64,000 bases of DNA from Clostridia bacterium (GTDB taxonomy: Bacteria > Bacillota > Clostridia > Christensenellales > Borkfalkiaceae), in assembly GCA_017504795.1 (NCBI GenBank), contig JAFVQM010000030.1:1-64000 (forward strand). The letters run 5' to 3'. Within the stretch, counting starts at the first letter, position 1, and the number at the start of each line of letters is the position of its first letter. Positions 35,839 through 43,569 of this stretch are shown one piece after another. Below the pieces are notes generated by a model. It was not told the origin of the DNA. It was given only the letters and a program-made list of their open reading frames with translations, and searched no databases. Position numbers and translations under genes: made by a program.

Positions 35839-36018
35839 TTATTTATCGTCAAATGATTTTGGGGTATAACTACCCGATTTCTCACGTTCTTTTACGCAAA
35901 GAGTTAAAAGGTATTCGATTTGCCCGTTGAGTGAGCGAAAGTCGTTTTCAGCCCACGCGCTAAGTTTGTTAAATAGTTCCTTAGAAACGCGTAACGGAAC
36001 TTGCTTTTTTTCGTTCAT
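35839..36018 (-). CDS. Arc-type ribbon-helix-helix protein (59 aa)
   Basis: The ATG at 36016-36018 is 1 nt after the SPFH stop (TAATATG). The beta-strand plus two helices match the Arc/MetJ fold: KKQVPLRVSKELFNKLSAWA then SLNGQIEYLLTLCVKERE. It would bind DNA as a dimer. Short Arc-like proteins directly after SPFH genes are a recurring pair in Bacillota, though the biological link is unclear. It was missed by a 60-residue cut-off. Confidence 0.75.
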   Translation of the reverse strand: MNEKKQVPLRVSKELFNKLSAWAENDFRSLNGQIEYLLTLCVKEREKSGSYTPKSFDDK

Positions 36019-36019
36019 A

Positions 36020-37030
36020 TTAGTAAAGCGTTCCTGAGTTTACTACGGGTTGCGCGTCGTGATTACCGCATAAAACTACGAGTAAATTCGATACCATTGC
36101 AGCCTTTCTTTCATTGTCAAGTTTAATAAGGTCGTTTTGTTCTAAGCGTTCAAGCGCCATTTCAACCATGCCAACTGCACCGTCAACTATCATTTTTCTA
36201 GCGTCGATTATAGCGCTTGCTTGTTGGCGTTGAAGCATAACCGCAGCAATTTCGGGCGCGTATGCAAGATACGTTATTCTCGCCTCTACGATTTCGATAC
36301 CCGCATCGTCAACGCGCGCTTGAATTTCCTTTCTAATTCTTTCAACAACTTCTTCGCTTGAACCCCTTAAACTGCCTTCGTCCGCCTTGCCGTCACCAGT
36401 AGTGTCAACGTTGGGCGCAACGTCGTAAGGGTAAATTTTTACTATTTGACGAACTGCGCTATCACATTGAAGAGATAAATATTCCTTGTAGTTATCTACG
36501 TTAAATACCGCTTTTGCAGTGTCAACTATCTTCCACATAACCGCAATACCTATCTCAACGGGGTTACCTAAACAGTCGTTAATTTTTTGGCGGTTGTTGT
36601 TAAGCGTCATAACCTTCAAACTAATTTTGTTGTTTGCAACCGTTATTTCTTGACTGCTAGCCGAATTCATAGCCACAACGGGGCTTGAAGAATTTACGTC
36701 ACCACTCTGTTTAAGTTTGGTTTTTGCAGCAGGGTTAAACGACGTGCAGAACGGGTTTACGAAATAGAACCCGTCACCCTTAATAGTACCTACGTATTTA
36801 CCAAATAAGGTAAGAACGAGCGCTTCTTGCGGTTTTAACACTTTAAGCCCAGGAAGAACGAAGAAACTTGCAGTAAAAACTAAAATGCAAACGATAAATA
36901 ACGCGGGGCTACCGCCTGCATCCATCATTTCACCGCCCTTTATAAGACCGAACACCGATAAAATCATTACGAGTATGGTTATAATCATAACTTGCATACC
37001 TATTTTTTTGCCTATAATTTTTTCTTGCAT
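36020..37030 (-). CDS. SPFH/Band 7 membrane protein
   Basis: 336 residues, AAGGAG ribosome site. Two membrane helices near the N-terminus (about 13-30 and 42-62), then a Band 7 domain (LKPQEALVLTLFGKYVGTIKGDGFYF) and a helical region with alternating hydrophobic residues, ending in an IIDARKMIVDGAVGMVEMALERLE helix. SPFH proteins oligomerise on membranes and scaffold proteases and lipids. The tail lacks the QmcA/HflC-type protease partner genes nearby, but an RHH protein is coupled. Confidence 0.88.
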   Translation of the reverse strand: MQEKIIGKKIGMQVMIITILVMILSVFGLIKGGEMMDAGGSPALFIVCILVFTASFFVLPGLKVLKPQEALVLTLFGKYVGTIKGDGFYFVNPFCTSFNPAAKTKLKQSGDVNSSSPVVAMNSASSQEITVANNKISLKVMTLNNNRQKINDCLGNPVEIGIAVMWKIVDTAKAVFNVDNYKEYLSLQCDSAVRQIVKIYPYDVAPNVDTTGDGKADEGSLRGSSEEVVERIRKEIQARVDDAGIEIVEARITYLAYAPEIAAVMLQRQQASAIIDARKMIVDGAVGMVEMALERLEQNDLIKLDNERKAAMVSNLLVVLCGNHDAQPVVNSGTLY

Positions 37031-37106
37031 AATAAATCTCCTTAGATTTTATTTGATATCAAAATGATATCATATACTATGCGCATTGTCAAGTGTTTTG
37101 TTAAAA

Positions 37107-37132
37107 AAAATACGCCCGTGCGGGCGTATTTT
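37107..37132 (-). terminator. Terminator after the PH-like gene
   Basis: AAATACGCCCG, TG loop, CGGGCGTATTT; T tract on the minus strand. It overlaps the last codons of the PH-like gene. Confidence 0.75.
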
Positions 37133-37598
37133 ACTTTTTGTCTTCTTCCGTTTCTTGGATATATGGAATTTTGGGAAAGGTTTTTCTAAGTTCGTCAACA
37201 AAATCTTCCTTCCACTCACTAGACACCGCTATTACGAAATAACTATCGTCTTCAAAAGTGAGTTCGAGTTTTTGAGTGTTGGTGATAAACTTTATTTCCT
37301 TAACGTCAGATATATCGATTTTGTTTTTTATAATGCCCCACTTCAAAATTACCTGCTTATCGGTAATTTGATAGTACGAACTTTTTATTGCAGTTATAAT
37401 AAAAACGATAAATGCGATAGAGAGTAGCACGGATAGTATAAGCGATACGTATTCGTAAAAGCCTGGAACTATTTGTTTTGACGATAGCCCTATAAACCTT
37501 ATGGCGTTAATAACGATGCAAGCAAGGGCTATAACGCTACCTAAAATTCCTATAATATAAAACCATTTTGTAAATTTGTACTTGTATTTTTTATCCAT
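37131..37598 (-). CDS. Membrane protein with bacterial PH-like domain
   Basis: 155 residues from the ATG at 37598, chosen because the predicted -10 box covers the alternative upstream start. Two membrane helices (about 12-35 and 49-72) precede a bacterial PH (bPH, YdbS/YdbT-like) domain: SSYYQITDKQVILKWGIIKNKIDISDVKEIKF. Such proteins are thought to act in membrane or peptide sensing, with no set function. Divergent from the ABC-F gene; both seem leaderless. Confidence 0.7.
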   Translation of the reverse strand: MDKKYKYKFTKWFYIIGILGSVIALACIVINAIRFIGLSSKQIVPGFYEYVSLILSVLLSIAFIVFIITAIKSSYYQITDKQVILKWGIIKNKIDISDVKEIKFITNTQKLELTFEDDSYFVIAVSSEWKEDFVDELRKTFPKIPYIQETEEDKK

Positions 37599-37604
37599 AT
37601 ATAT

Positions 37605-37633
37605 ATTGTAGCACAATTTTTATAACTTTACAA
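37605..37633 (-). promoter_or_regulatory. Promoter for leaderless PH-like gene
   Basis: TTGTAA (37628-37633), 17-bp spacer, extended TGCTACAAT (-10 at 37605-37610); ATG 6 nt downstream. Confidence 0.6.
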
Positions 37634-37637
37634 ATAG

Positions 37638-37666
37638 TTGACTAAATTTGTTAAATTTTATATAGT
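37638..37666 (+). promoter_or_regulatory. Promoter for leaderless ABC-F gene
   Basis: TTGACT (37638-37643), 17-bp spacer, TATAGT (37661-37666); ATG at 37673, 6 nt downstream. The -35 boxes of the two divergent promoters lie 4 nt apart. Confidence 0.6.
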
Positions 37667-37672
37667 TATTCT

Positions 37673-39220
37673 ATGAGTATTTTAGAAATTAGAAATTTAA
37701 CCCACCGCTACGACGATAGGTATTTGTTTCAAAACGCGTCGGTTTCGGTAAACAACGGCGAACATTTAGGAATCGTTGGGCTTAACGGCGCAGGCAAAAC
37801 CACTTTTATAAACATTATTGCCGGAAAGTTATCGCAAGACGACGGCGAAGTTTTGCGCCAACCGTCCGCACGTTGGGGGTATTTAGACCAACACGCCGAC
37901 ATTGATAGGAGTTTAACGGTTATCGAGTATTTGCGCGGTGCGTTTACCTATCTTTACGAATTAAACGATAAACTTGAAAATATGTACCTTAAAATGGGCG
38001 AAGTAACTGACGCAGATGAACTTGATAAACTCATAAACAAGTCTGCAAGGTTACAAGACCAACTTGACGAGGCGGGTTTTTACGATTTAGATAGTAAAAT
38101 CAAAAAAGTTGCAGGCGGTTTGGGGATAGGCGCAGTTGGGTACGATACGCTAATTTCTAGGCTATCAGGTGGCGAAAGAGCAAAACTTATGCTTTCAAAA
38201 CTTCTTCTTGAAGAAGTTGACGTTATGCTACTTGACGAACCTACCAACTTTTTAGATATCGAGCATATTGACTGGCTTAAAAAATACCTTAACGGCTACA
38301 AGAAAACGTTTATGGTAATCTCGCACGACACCGATTTTTTAGACGGGGTTTGCAAATTTATAATTAACATTGAAAACGGCAACATAAAAAAATACTCGGG
38401 CAACTACTCAACCTTTACCGTTCAGCGTGAAATGAACGCCCGCCAGTACGAAGAAGAATATAATCGCCAGCAAGCCGAAATTAAAAAAATGCAAGATTAT
38501 ATCGACAAAAACAAGGCGCGCGCAGCGACGGCTGGCATGGCGAATTCTAGAAAGAAAATGCTTGATAGAATTGAAGTTATGCAAAAGCCTATGACCGTGC
38601 ACGACGCGGTTTTTAACTTCCCTTCTCTCCCCTTAAACAGCAAAGATTTTTTGGTTATAAAGGGGCTTGAAGTCGGCTATGATAAAACGCTTATTCCACC
38701 TATTGATTTGCACCTTAAAAGCCAAGATAAACTTTGGATACGCGGTACTAACGGCGTTGGTAAAACTACGCTTATTAAAACTCTTCTTAGAAAAATTAGG
38801 GCGCTAGGCGGTACGTTTTTGTTTCATATAGGAGCAAAGCCAGCCTACTTAGAACAAGAACTTGACTTTCAAAACGTGAGCGACAACGCTATGAGTTTTA
38901 TTGCCGAAAGATTTCCACGCTTTAACTACAAACAGCAACGCGCGGAACTTGCCAAAGTTGGACTTAAAGGCGACCTTGCTATAAAACCTATAAAAGATAT
39001 GAGCGGTGGCGAGCAAGTAAGGCTAAAACTTGCAGTACTTAACAACACCCCGTCAAACGTACTTATACTTGACGAGCCGACTAACCACTTAGACGTTCGC
39101 GCCAAGGAATCTTTGAAAAAAGCGCTTATCGAATATTCTGGCGCAATAATACTAGTTAGCCACGAACACGATTTTGCAGGCGAAATTTGTAATATTGTAT
39201 TCGACGCGAAAACTAGATAA
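37673..39220 (+). CDS. ABC-F family ATPase
   Basis: 515 residues with two ATPase domains and no membrane part: Walker A GLNGAGKTT and GTNGVGKTT, signatures LSGGERAKL and MSGGEQVRL, Walker B MLLDEPTNFLD and LILDEPTNHLD. A linker of about 60-80 residues between them carries the arginine/lysine-rich P-site motif (RQQAEIKKMQDYIDKNKARAAT). ABC-F proteins bind the ribosomal E site; some protect from antibiotics. The subfamily is not certain; layout fits translation-factor-like Ybit/YkpA members. Confidence 0.92.
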   Translation: MSILEIRNLTHRYDDRYLFQNASVSVNNGEHLGIVGLNGAGKTTFINIIAGKLSQDDGEVLRQPSARWGYLDQHADIDRSLTVIEYLRGAFTYLYELNDKLENMYLKMGEVTDADELDKLINKSARLQDQLDEAGFYDLDSKIKKVAGGLGIGAVGYDTLISRLSGGERAKLMLSKLLLEEVDVMLLDEPTNFLDIEHIDWLKKYLNGYKKTFMVISHDTDFLDGVCKFIINIENGNIKKYSGNYSTFTVQREMNARQYEEEYNRQQAEIKKMQDYIDKNKARAATAGMANSRKKMLDRIEVMQKPMTVHDAVFNFPSLPLNSKDFLVIKGLEVGYDKTLIPPIDLHLKSQDKLWIRGTNGVGKTTLIKTLLRKIRALGGTFLFHIGAKPAYLEQELDFQNVSDNAMSFIAERFPRFNYKQQRAELAKVGLKGDLAIKPIKDMSGGEQVRLKLAVLNNTPSNVLILDEPTNHLDVRAKESLKKALIEYSGAIILVSHEHDFAGEICNIVFDAKTR

Positions 39221-39223
39221 ATA

Positions 39224-39259
39224 TAAAAAAAGCACGATGCAAGATTGCATCGTGCTTTA
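39224..39259 (-). terminator. Terminator after the purine permease
   Basis: A 13-bp stem AAAGCACGATGCA / TGCATCGTGCTTT with loop AGAT and a seven-T run on the minus strand. Probably also serves the converging ABC-F gene. Confidence 0.85.
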
Positions 39260-39272
39260 AGTTTACGCTTAA

Positions 39273-40775
39273 TTAAGCAACGGGAACGAAGAAGTACACT
39301 AAGAAGAGTACGGTTACAACGATTGCGATAATCGAAATGTTCCAAACGGGTTTTTCACCTTTCTTAACAAGGTATTTAACAAGGTTAACAAGGTATTCAA
39401 TAGCGTTCATAAAGGTATACGCGATAAGACCAATACCGATACCCTTAGTGATGGAGTACGAAAGAATCATAACTACCATAGTAAGGAAAGCAGCGGTAGC
39501 GTTGATAGCGTTAGAGAAATCTACTGATTTAATGTTGTTTTTCATCATAAGAACGCCTACGTATACGAGCGCAGATGCAGTTGCAGCACCAGGGATAGCA
39601 GCGAATACAGGCATAATGAACATTGATAAGAAGAACAAGCAAGCAGTAGTAAACGCGGTAAGACCGGTTCTACCACCAGCAGAAACGCCTGCACCAGATT
39701 CTACGAAAGTAGTAACGGTTGAAGTACCAAGCATAGCGCCTGCGCAAGTTGCAACCGCGTCAGAAATCATGATTTTATCATAGTTGTAAGGCTTGTTATT
39801 TTCGTCAGATAAAATTCTGTTACCACCACAGCAACCAACGATAGTTCCCATAGTATCGAACATATCGATCATGCACATAGTGATAATTACCATTATTACG
39901 GTAAAGAGCGAGCCTTCGGGGAAACCTTCGGTAAATACCTGAGTAAACGAGAAGAATACACTCTTTTCACCGCCGAAGAAGTTAGCAAAGTTTTCCCAGA
40001 ACTTCCAAGAAACGTTGCCTTCGCCAGCGAGAACTGAAAGGTTAGTAACGCCAAGGGGAATACCAACGATAGTAGCGCCGATAATACCGAAAATTACCGA
40101 GCCTTTAACTTTGAGTTTATCAAGTATAGCGATAAGGAATAAGCCGATAAGACAAACGAGAGCCGATTTAGCAGCAAATGCAGGTGGGTTGCCAACGTTA
40201 ACGATTTGTTCGCCCCAGTTCGTAAAGTCAACGAAACCGATTTGAGTGTAAGGGTTGTGAACGATAACGCCTGCGTTTTGGAAACCGATATATGCAATAA
40301 ATAAACCGATACCAACTGAAATTGCGCTTCTAACTGCTACGGGCATACCGTCGAACACGAGTTCACGGAAAGACTTGCCTTTAATAGTGATAAGAGAAAG
40401 AGCAAGGAAAATAAGACCCGAGATAAGAACCATTGCAAATGCTTGACCAATGGTAAATACAACGCCGTAAGTACCAGCAGCCCAAATAGCAATAAGACCA
40501 CCAAGTAACGAGTTAAGACCCATACCTGATGCTTGTGCAAGGGGCATCTTAGCAAGGAAAGCCATAAGTAAAGTACCGATTATTGCACCAAGTGCGGTTG
40601 CAATAAATACAGACGGCCAGTACGCTTGGTCAGCACCAACTAAGATTTGTGCCGGGTTAACGGTCAAAATGTAAGCCATTGCAAGGAAGGTAACTATACC
40701 TGCAACGATTTCAGTTTTGACGCTAGTTTGCTTCTTCTCAGCGTCAAAGCCGAGAGACTTCAAAAACTTATTCAT
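39273..40775 (-). CDS. Hypoxanthine/guanine permease (NCS2, AzgA/PbuG type)
   Basis: 500 residues, about 12-14 membrane helices. AzgA-type start with EIVAGIVTFLAMAYILTVNPAQIL, QASGMGLNS, IPxG-like VRSAISVGIGLFIAYIGFQNAG and the TSTVTTFVESGAGVSAGGRTGLTA block of the purine-binding site. Proton symporter for hypoxanthine, guanine or adenine. GGAGGA ribosome site. Codon use is more regular than its neighbours, suggesting strong expression. The leader shows a small TGTGT-TATT-ACACA hairpin before the ribosome site but no purine riboswitch. Confidence 0.9.
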   Translation of the reverse strand: MNKFLKSLGFDAEKKQTSVKTEIVAGIVTFLAMAYILTVNPAQILVGADQAYWPSVFIATALGAIIGTLLMAFLAKMPLAQASGMGLNSLLGGLIAIWAAGTYGVVFTIGQAFAMVLISGLIFLALSLITIKGKSFRELVFDGMPVAVRSAISVGIGLFIAYIGFQNAGVIVHNPYTQIGFVDFTNWGEQIVNVGNPPAFAAKSALVCLIGLFLIAILDKLKVKGSVIFGIIGATIVGIPLGVTNLSVLAGEGNVSWKFWENFANFFGGEKSVFFSFTQVFTEGFPEGSLFTVIMVIITMCMIDMFDTMGTIVGCCGGNRILSDENNKPYNYDKIMISDAVATCAGAMLGTSTVTTFVESGAGVSAGGRTGLTAFTTACLFFLSMFIMPVFAAIPGAATASALVYVGVLMMKNNIKSVDFSNAINATAAFLTMVVMILSYSITKGIGIGLIAYTFMNAIEYLVNLVKYLVKKGEKPVWNISIIAIVVTVLFLVYFFVPVA

Positions 40776-40818
40776 TGAAAAATCCTCCTATATGTGTAAT
40801 AACACAAAATATACTTTT

Positions 40819-40847
40819 ATTTTAGCACTTTAATCGACATCTTTCAA
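40819..40847 (-). promoter_or_regulatory. Promoter of the purine permease
   Basis: TTGAAA (40842-40847), 17-bp spacer, TAAAAT (40819-40824). Predicted leader of about 40 nt. Confidence 0.6.
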
Positions 40848-40895
40848 CAATTTTTGTGAAATTTTTTTCACAATTTTACATTTTATTTTATAAAA

Positions 40896-40926
40896 TTAAA
40901 AACGACTGCCTTTTCTCAGTCTTTTT
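40896..40926 (-). terminator. Terminator after the Ppx/GppA gene
   Basis: Short stem GACTG/CAGTC with an 8-nt loop and T runs on both sides, 4 nt past the gene. Confidence 0.6.
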
Positions 40927-40929
40927 TAA

Positions 40930-42444
40930 TTATAATATTTCTAAATTCTTTTTGAAAATACGCTTAAAGTCTGTTTGAGCGGAAAGCGCGTCCTTTATCT
41001 CTAAGGTAGCGTCGCTATTAAATTCCGTTTTCATAATAACCGAATCGCCTAACACGTCACAATTTATAGTTTCTACGCTACTTGCCATACTTCTATCTAA
41101 ACTTACGGCAATTCTAAGCATAATACCTAGTTTTCTAATAATTTCAACGTCATCTTCCGAAATAAACTCTTTGTATTTTATAATGTCGGCAAGTGACAAA
41201 TCGTCATTTTTATAACTTGCAACCACGAGTGCCGCTAAAACGACTTCGCGTTGGGTTATGCCGTAAAGCGACGAGTTAAGTATAATGTAACTAGTGTGCT
41301 TTTGATAGTCGTAATACTTAATTGAGTTGCCCGTATTATATAGGTACGCCGCAACTTTTAATATCTTTAAGCATTGACGGGGGAATTTGTGTAGAACGCG
41401 CATTTGCTTAAATAGTTGAACGGATAAGTTAACTACTTGTTCGCAGTGCTTTTCGTTTCTCTTGTAGTACTTAACAAGCGTTTGCAAACTGTACGTCAAA
41501 ACGTCAGATATAGGTTTTTCCACCGTCATAGGAACGGCGTAGTTAAACATAATACCTTCTCTAAGACCGCAAGCGGAAATGTTCATACTATCAAAATTAA
41601 GATATTTAATGAACGCGTGCGCAACGGCGAAAGCAGACGGAAGAAGGTCCGCCCTAGTTGACGAAATGCCTTTAATGCGCTTTTTCTTGTCGATATCAAG
41701 CGATTTAAGCATGTCGTAAACACCTTCGAACTCTTCGGTTTTAACGTTGTAGTTATGTATTAAAGGAAGTGGGCATTTCTTTTTCATCTTAACGATTTTG
41801 CAAAGATTTCTAAACGAGCCACCGCAACCTATAAGTTGAGTTTCGGGGTCGATTTCTTTAAGCCACTCAATGCCTTTTAACTGTTCGAATATAAACTCTT
41901 CAATCTTTTCGGCTTGTTCTTCCGCGGTCAAACCGTCACTCGAAAACAAGTCGGTAAGCGTTACCGCACCGAAAGGAAGGGTTTCGTAATTTAATAAATT
42001 TCTACGGTTGTAGTAAATAACCTTGGTACTGCCACCGCCTATTTCTAAAATTAAACCCTTAGATATATCCATAGTGTTAATTACGCCACGGTATACGTAC
42101 GTTGCCTCTTCTTCGGCAGAAAGTACTTTGAGTTTAATACCCGTGTTTGCAACGATTTCATCAAGGAAACTGCGTTGATTTTTTGCACGACGAACAGCCG
42201 CCGTCGCAACCGAGATAATCCTTTCAATCTCGTACGCGTCGCACAGTTTTCTAAACATTTTAAGCGTTTTAATCGTTTCGGCTATGCGTTGGGGCTTTAA
42301 GAACCCGTCACGCTCCATGTCTTTACCTAAGCGAACGCTTTCTTTAAGTTGGTCGATAACCATAAAATGCCCGTCGCCAAGCATTTCGACGATAACGAGC
42401 CTTGCAGTATTCGAGCCTAAATCGATAATTCCTATTCTTTCCAC
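40930..42444 (-). CDS. Ppx/GppA family phosphatase
   Basis: 504 residues from GTG at 42444 (GAGG upstream). Actin-like ATPase fold with IIDLGSNTARLVIVE at the start and EIGGGSTKVIYY at about 135. Exopolyphosphatase or ppGpp 5'-phosphohydrolase activity cannot be told apart from sequence. The C-terminal HD-type domain is present, but the usual HD-like pair is replaced (YLYNTGNSIKYY), as in many non-metal Ppx proteins. Single gene between the TauE pair and the purine permease. Confidence 0.88.
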   Translation of the reverse strand: MERIGIIDLGSNTARLVIVEMLGDGHFMVIDQLKESVRLGKDMERDGFLKPQRIAETIKTLKMFRKLCDAYEIERIISVATAAVRRAKNQRSFLDEIVANTGIKLKVLSAEEEATYVYRGVINTMDISKGLILEIGGGSTKVIYYNRRNLLNYETLPFGAVTLTDLFSSDGLTAEEQAEKIEEFIFEQLKGIEWLKEIDPETQLIGCGGSFRNLCKIVKMKKKCPLPLIHNYNVKTEEFEGVYDMLKSLDIDKKKRIKGISSTRADLLPSAFAVAHAFIKYLNFDSMNISACGLREGIMFNYAVPMTVEKPISDVLTYSLQTLVKYYKRNEKHCEQVVNLSVQLFKQMRVLHKFPRQCLKILKVAAYLYNTGNSIKYYDYQKHTSYIILNSSLYGITQREVVLAALVVASYKNDDLSLADIIKYKEFISEDDVEIIRKLGIMLRIAVSLDRSMASSVETINCDVLGDSVIMKTEFNSDATLEIKDALSAQTDFKRIFKKNLEIL

Positions 42445-42572
42445 TCTTTATACCTCGTAGTTTTCTAGCCCTTAAATTTGAGCAAAAGTATTAGTATTGA
42501 TAATTATACACCAAAAAATCTAACATTTCAAGCCCCATATTGAAAAAAATCTTATTTTATCGATAATTTTTT

Positions 42573-42956
42573 TTATTTCTTTTGAGTTTTTTTAGTTATT
42601 TTATCTGCAAAAAACTGTAAAACGGATAGCGCGATTAAAAATCCGCCGAAAACTCTTCTTAAAACTTTAACGTCTATTATAATGCAAAGCAAACTGCCAC
42701 CCACTGCAAATAGGCATGCGGGAATAATTACTAGAAGTAACCCCTGCTTTTTTATTAGCCCGTTTTTGTAGTGAAGGTATAAAGCAACTACTGCCATAGG
42801 TATAAAAGATATAAGGTTTATCGCCTGTGAAGACTTTTGATGAAGGCTTGTAAAAAGCGATAAAAGTGGTATCAAAACCGTTCCGCCACCCATGCCCATA
42901 CCGCCTAGCGTTCCACCTGCTAAACCTATTAAAATATATTTGATAACGTCGTTCAT
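42573..42956 (-). CDS. TauE/SafE family half-length membrane protein (second of pair)
   Basis: 127 residues with four helices and the TauE/SafE signature GLAGGTLGGMGMGGGTVLIPLL. Full TauE proteins (about 250 aa) are two such halves; here they are separate genes. Proposed role is anion or sulfite export. It lies 15 nt after the first half, so both would form a heterodimer. RBS spacing is normal. Clostridia often carry this split pair. Confidence 0.85.
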   Translation of the reverse strand: MNDVIKYILIGLAGGTLGGMGMGGGTVLIPLLSLFTSLHQKSSQAINLISFIPMAVVALYLHYKNGLIKKQGLLLVIIPACLFAVGGSLLCIIIDVKVLRRVFGGFLIALSVLQFFADKITKKTQKK

Positions 42957-42971
42957 ATGTACCCCCGTTTT

Positions 42972-43340
42972 TTACGGGAAAAGCATCTTAATTCCCGCAA
43001 TTAACATAACTACGGCAAACGCTTTTACTAGTAGTTTATTATCTATTTTTTTAAGAATTAGCGCGCCTATTATTCCGCCTATTACAACGCCTATCGTAGT
43101 AAAAAGCGTAGGGCTAAATTCTATGCCTGACTCTTTGCTAAAAAAGTATATCCCCGCGCTTATTATAGATACGGGAAGTATTACCGCTATTGCCGTGGCG
43201 TGCGCTTTTTTTTGGGATAAGCCCATAAGTAGCGTCATAACGGGAACTACTATCATACCACCGCCACCGCCGAAAAACCCGTTTATAAAACCCGTTAGCG
43301 CGCCGAAAATTACCGTTAAAATCTTTTGCTTTTTACTCAT
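42972..43340 (-). CDS. TauE/SafE family half-length membrane protein (first of pair)
   Basis: 122 residues from the ATG at 43340 (MSKKQKILTVIFG). I prefer it to the longer TTG start because relatives begin with a basic MxKK segment. The signature is GALTGFINGFFGGGGGMIVVPV, with four helices. No good ribosome site is visible. It pairs with the next gene as one split transporter. Confidence 0.8.
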   Translation of the reverse strand: MSKKQKILTVIFGALTGFINGFFGGGGGMIVVPVMTLLMGLSQKKAHATAIAVILPVSIISAGIYFFSKESGIEFSPTLFTTIGVVIGGIIGALILKKIDNKLLVKAFAVVMLIAGIKMLFP

Positions 43341-43569
43341 AGAGATAGTGTTTGCAAAAGTTAAAAATAAATAAAACAATTACTAAAAATTTTTCAATTT
43401 GACTTTTTTTTGCTTTAATCCTACGAAAAATATGTTTTTACCTTGAAAAAACTACGCTTTAAGTATTGATTTTTTATCAAAAATGTTTTATACTAAGTTA
43501 GTATTATAATAAAATGCGGGCGTACGCGCCCTAATAAATTACGGCTAAAACAAAAAAACAAGGTGGCTT

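Noticed and set aside
40776..40860. Purine riboswitch before the NCS2 permease
   Set aside because: The leader after the promoter is about 40 nt and lacks the aptamer core; only a small hairpin is present.
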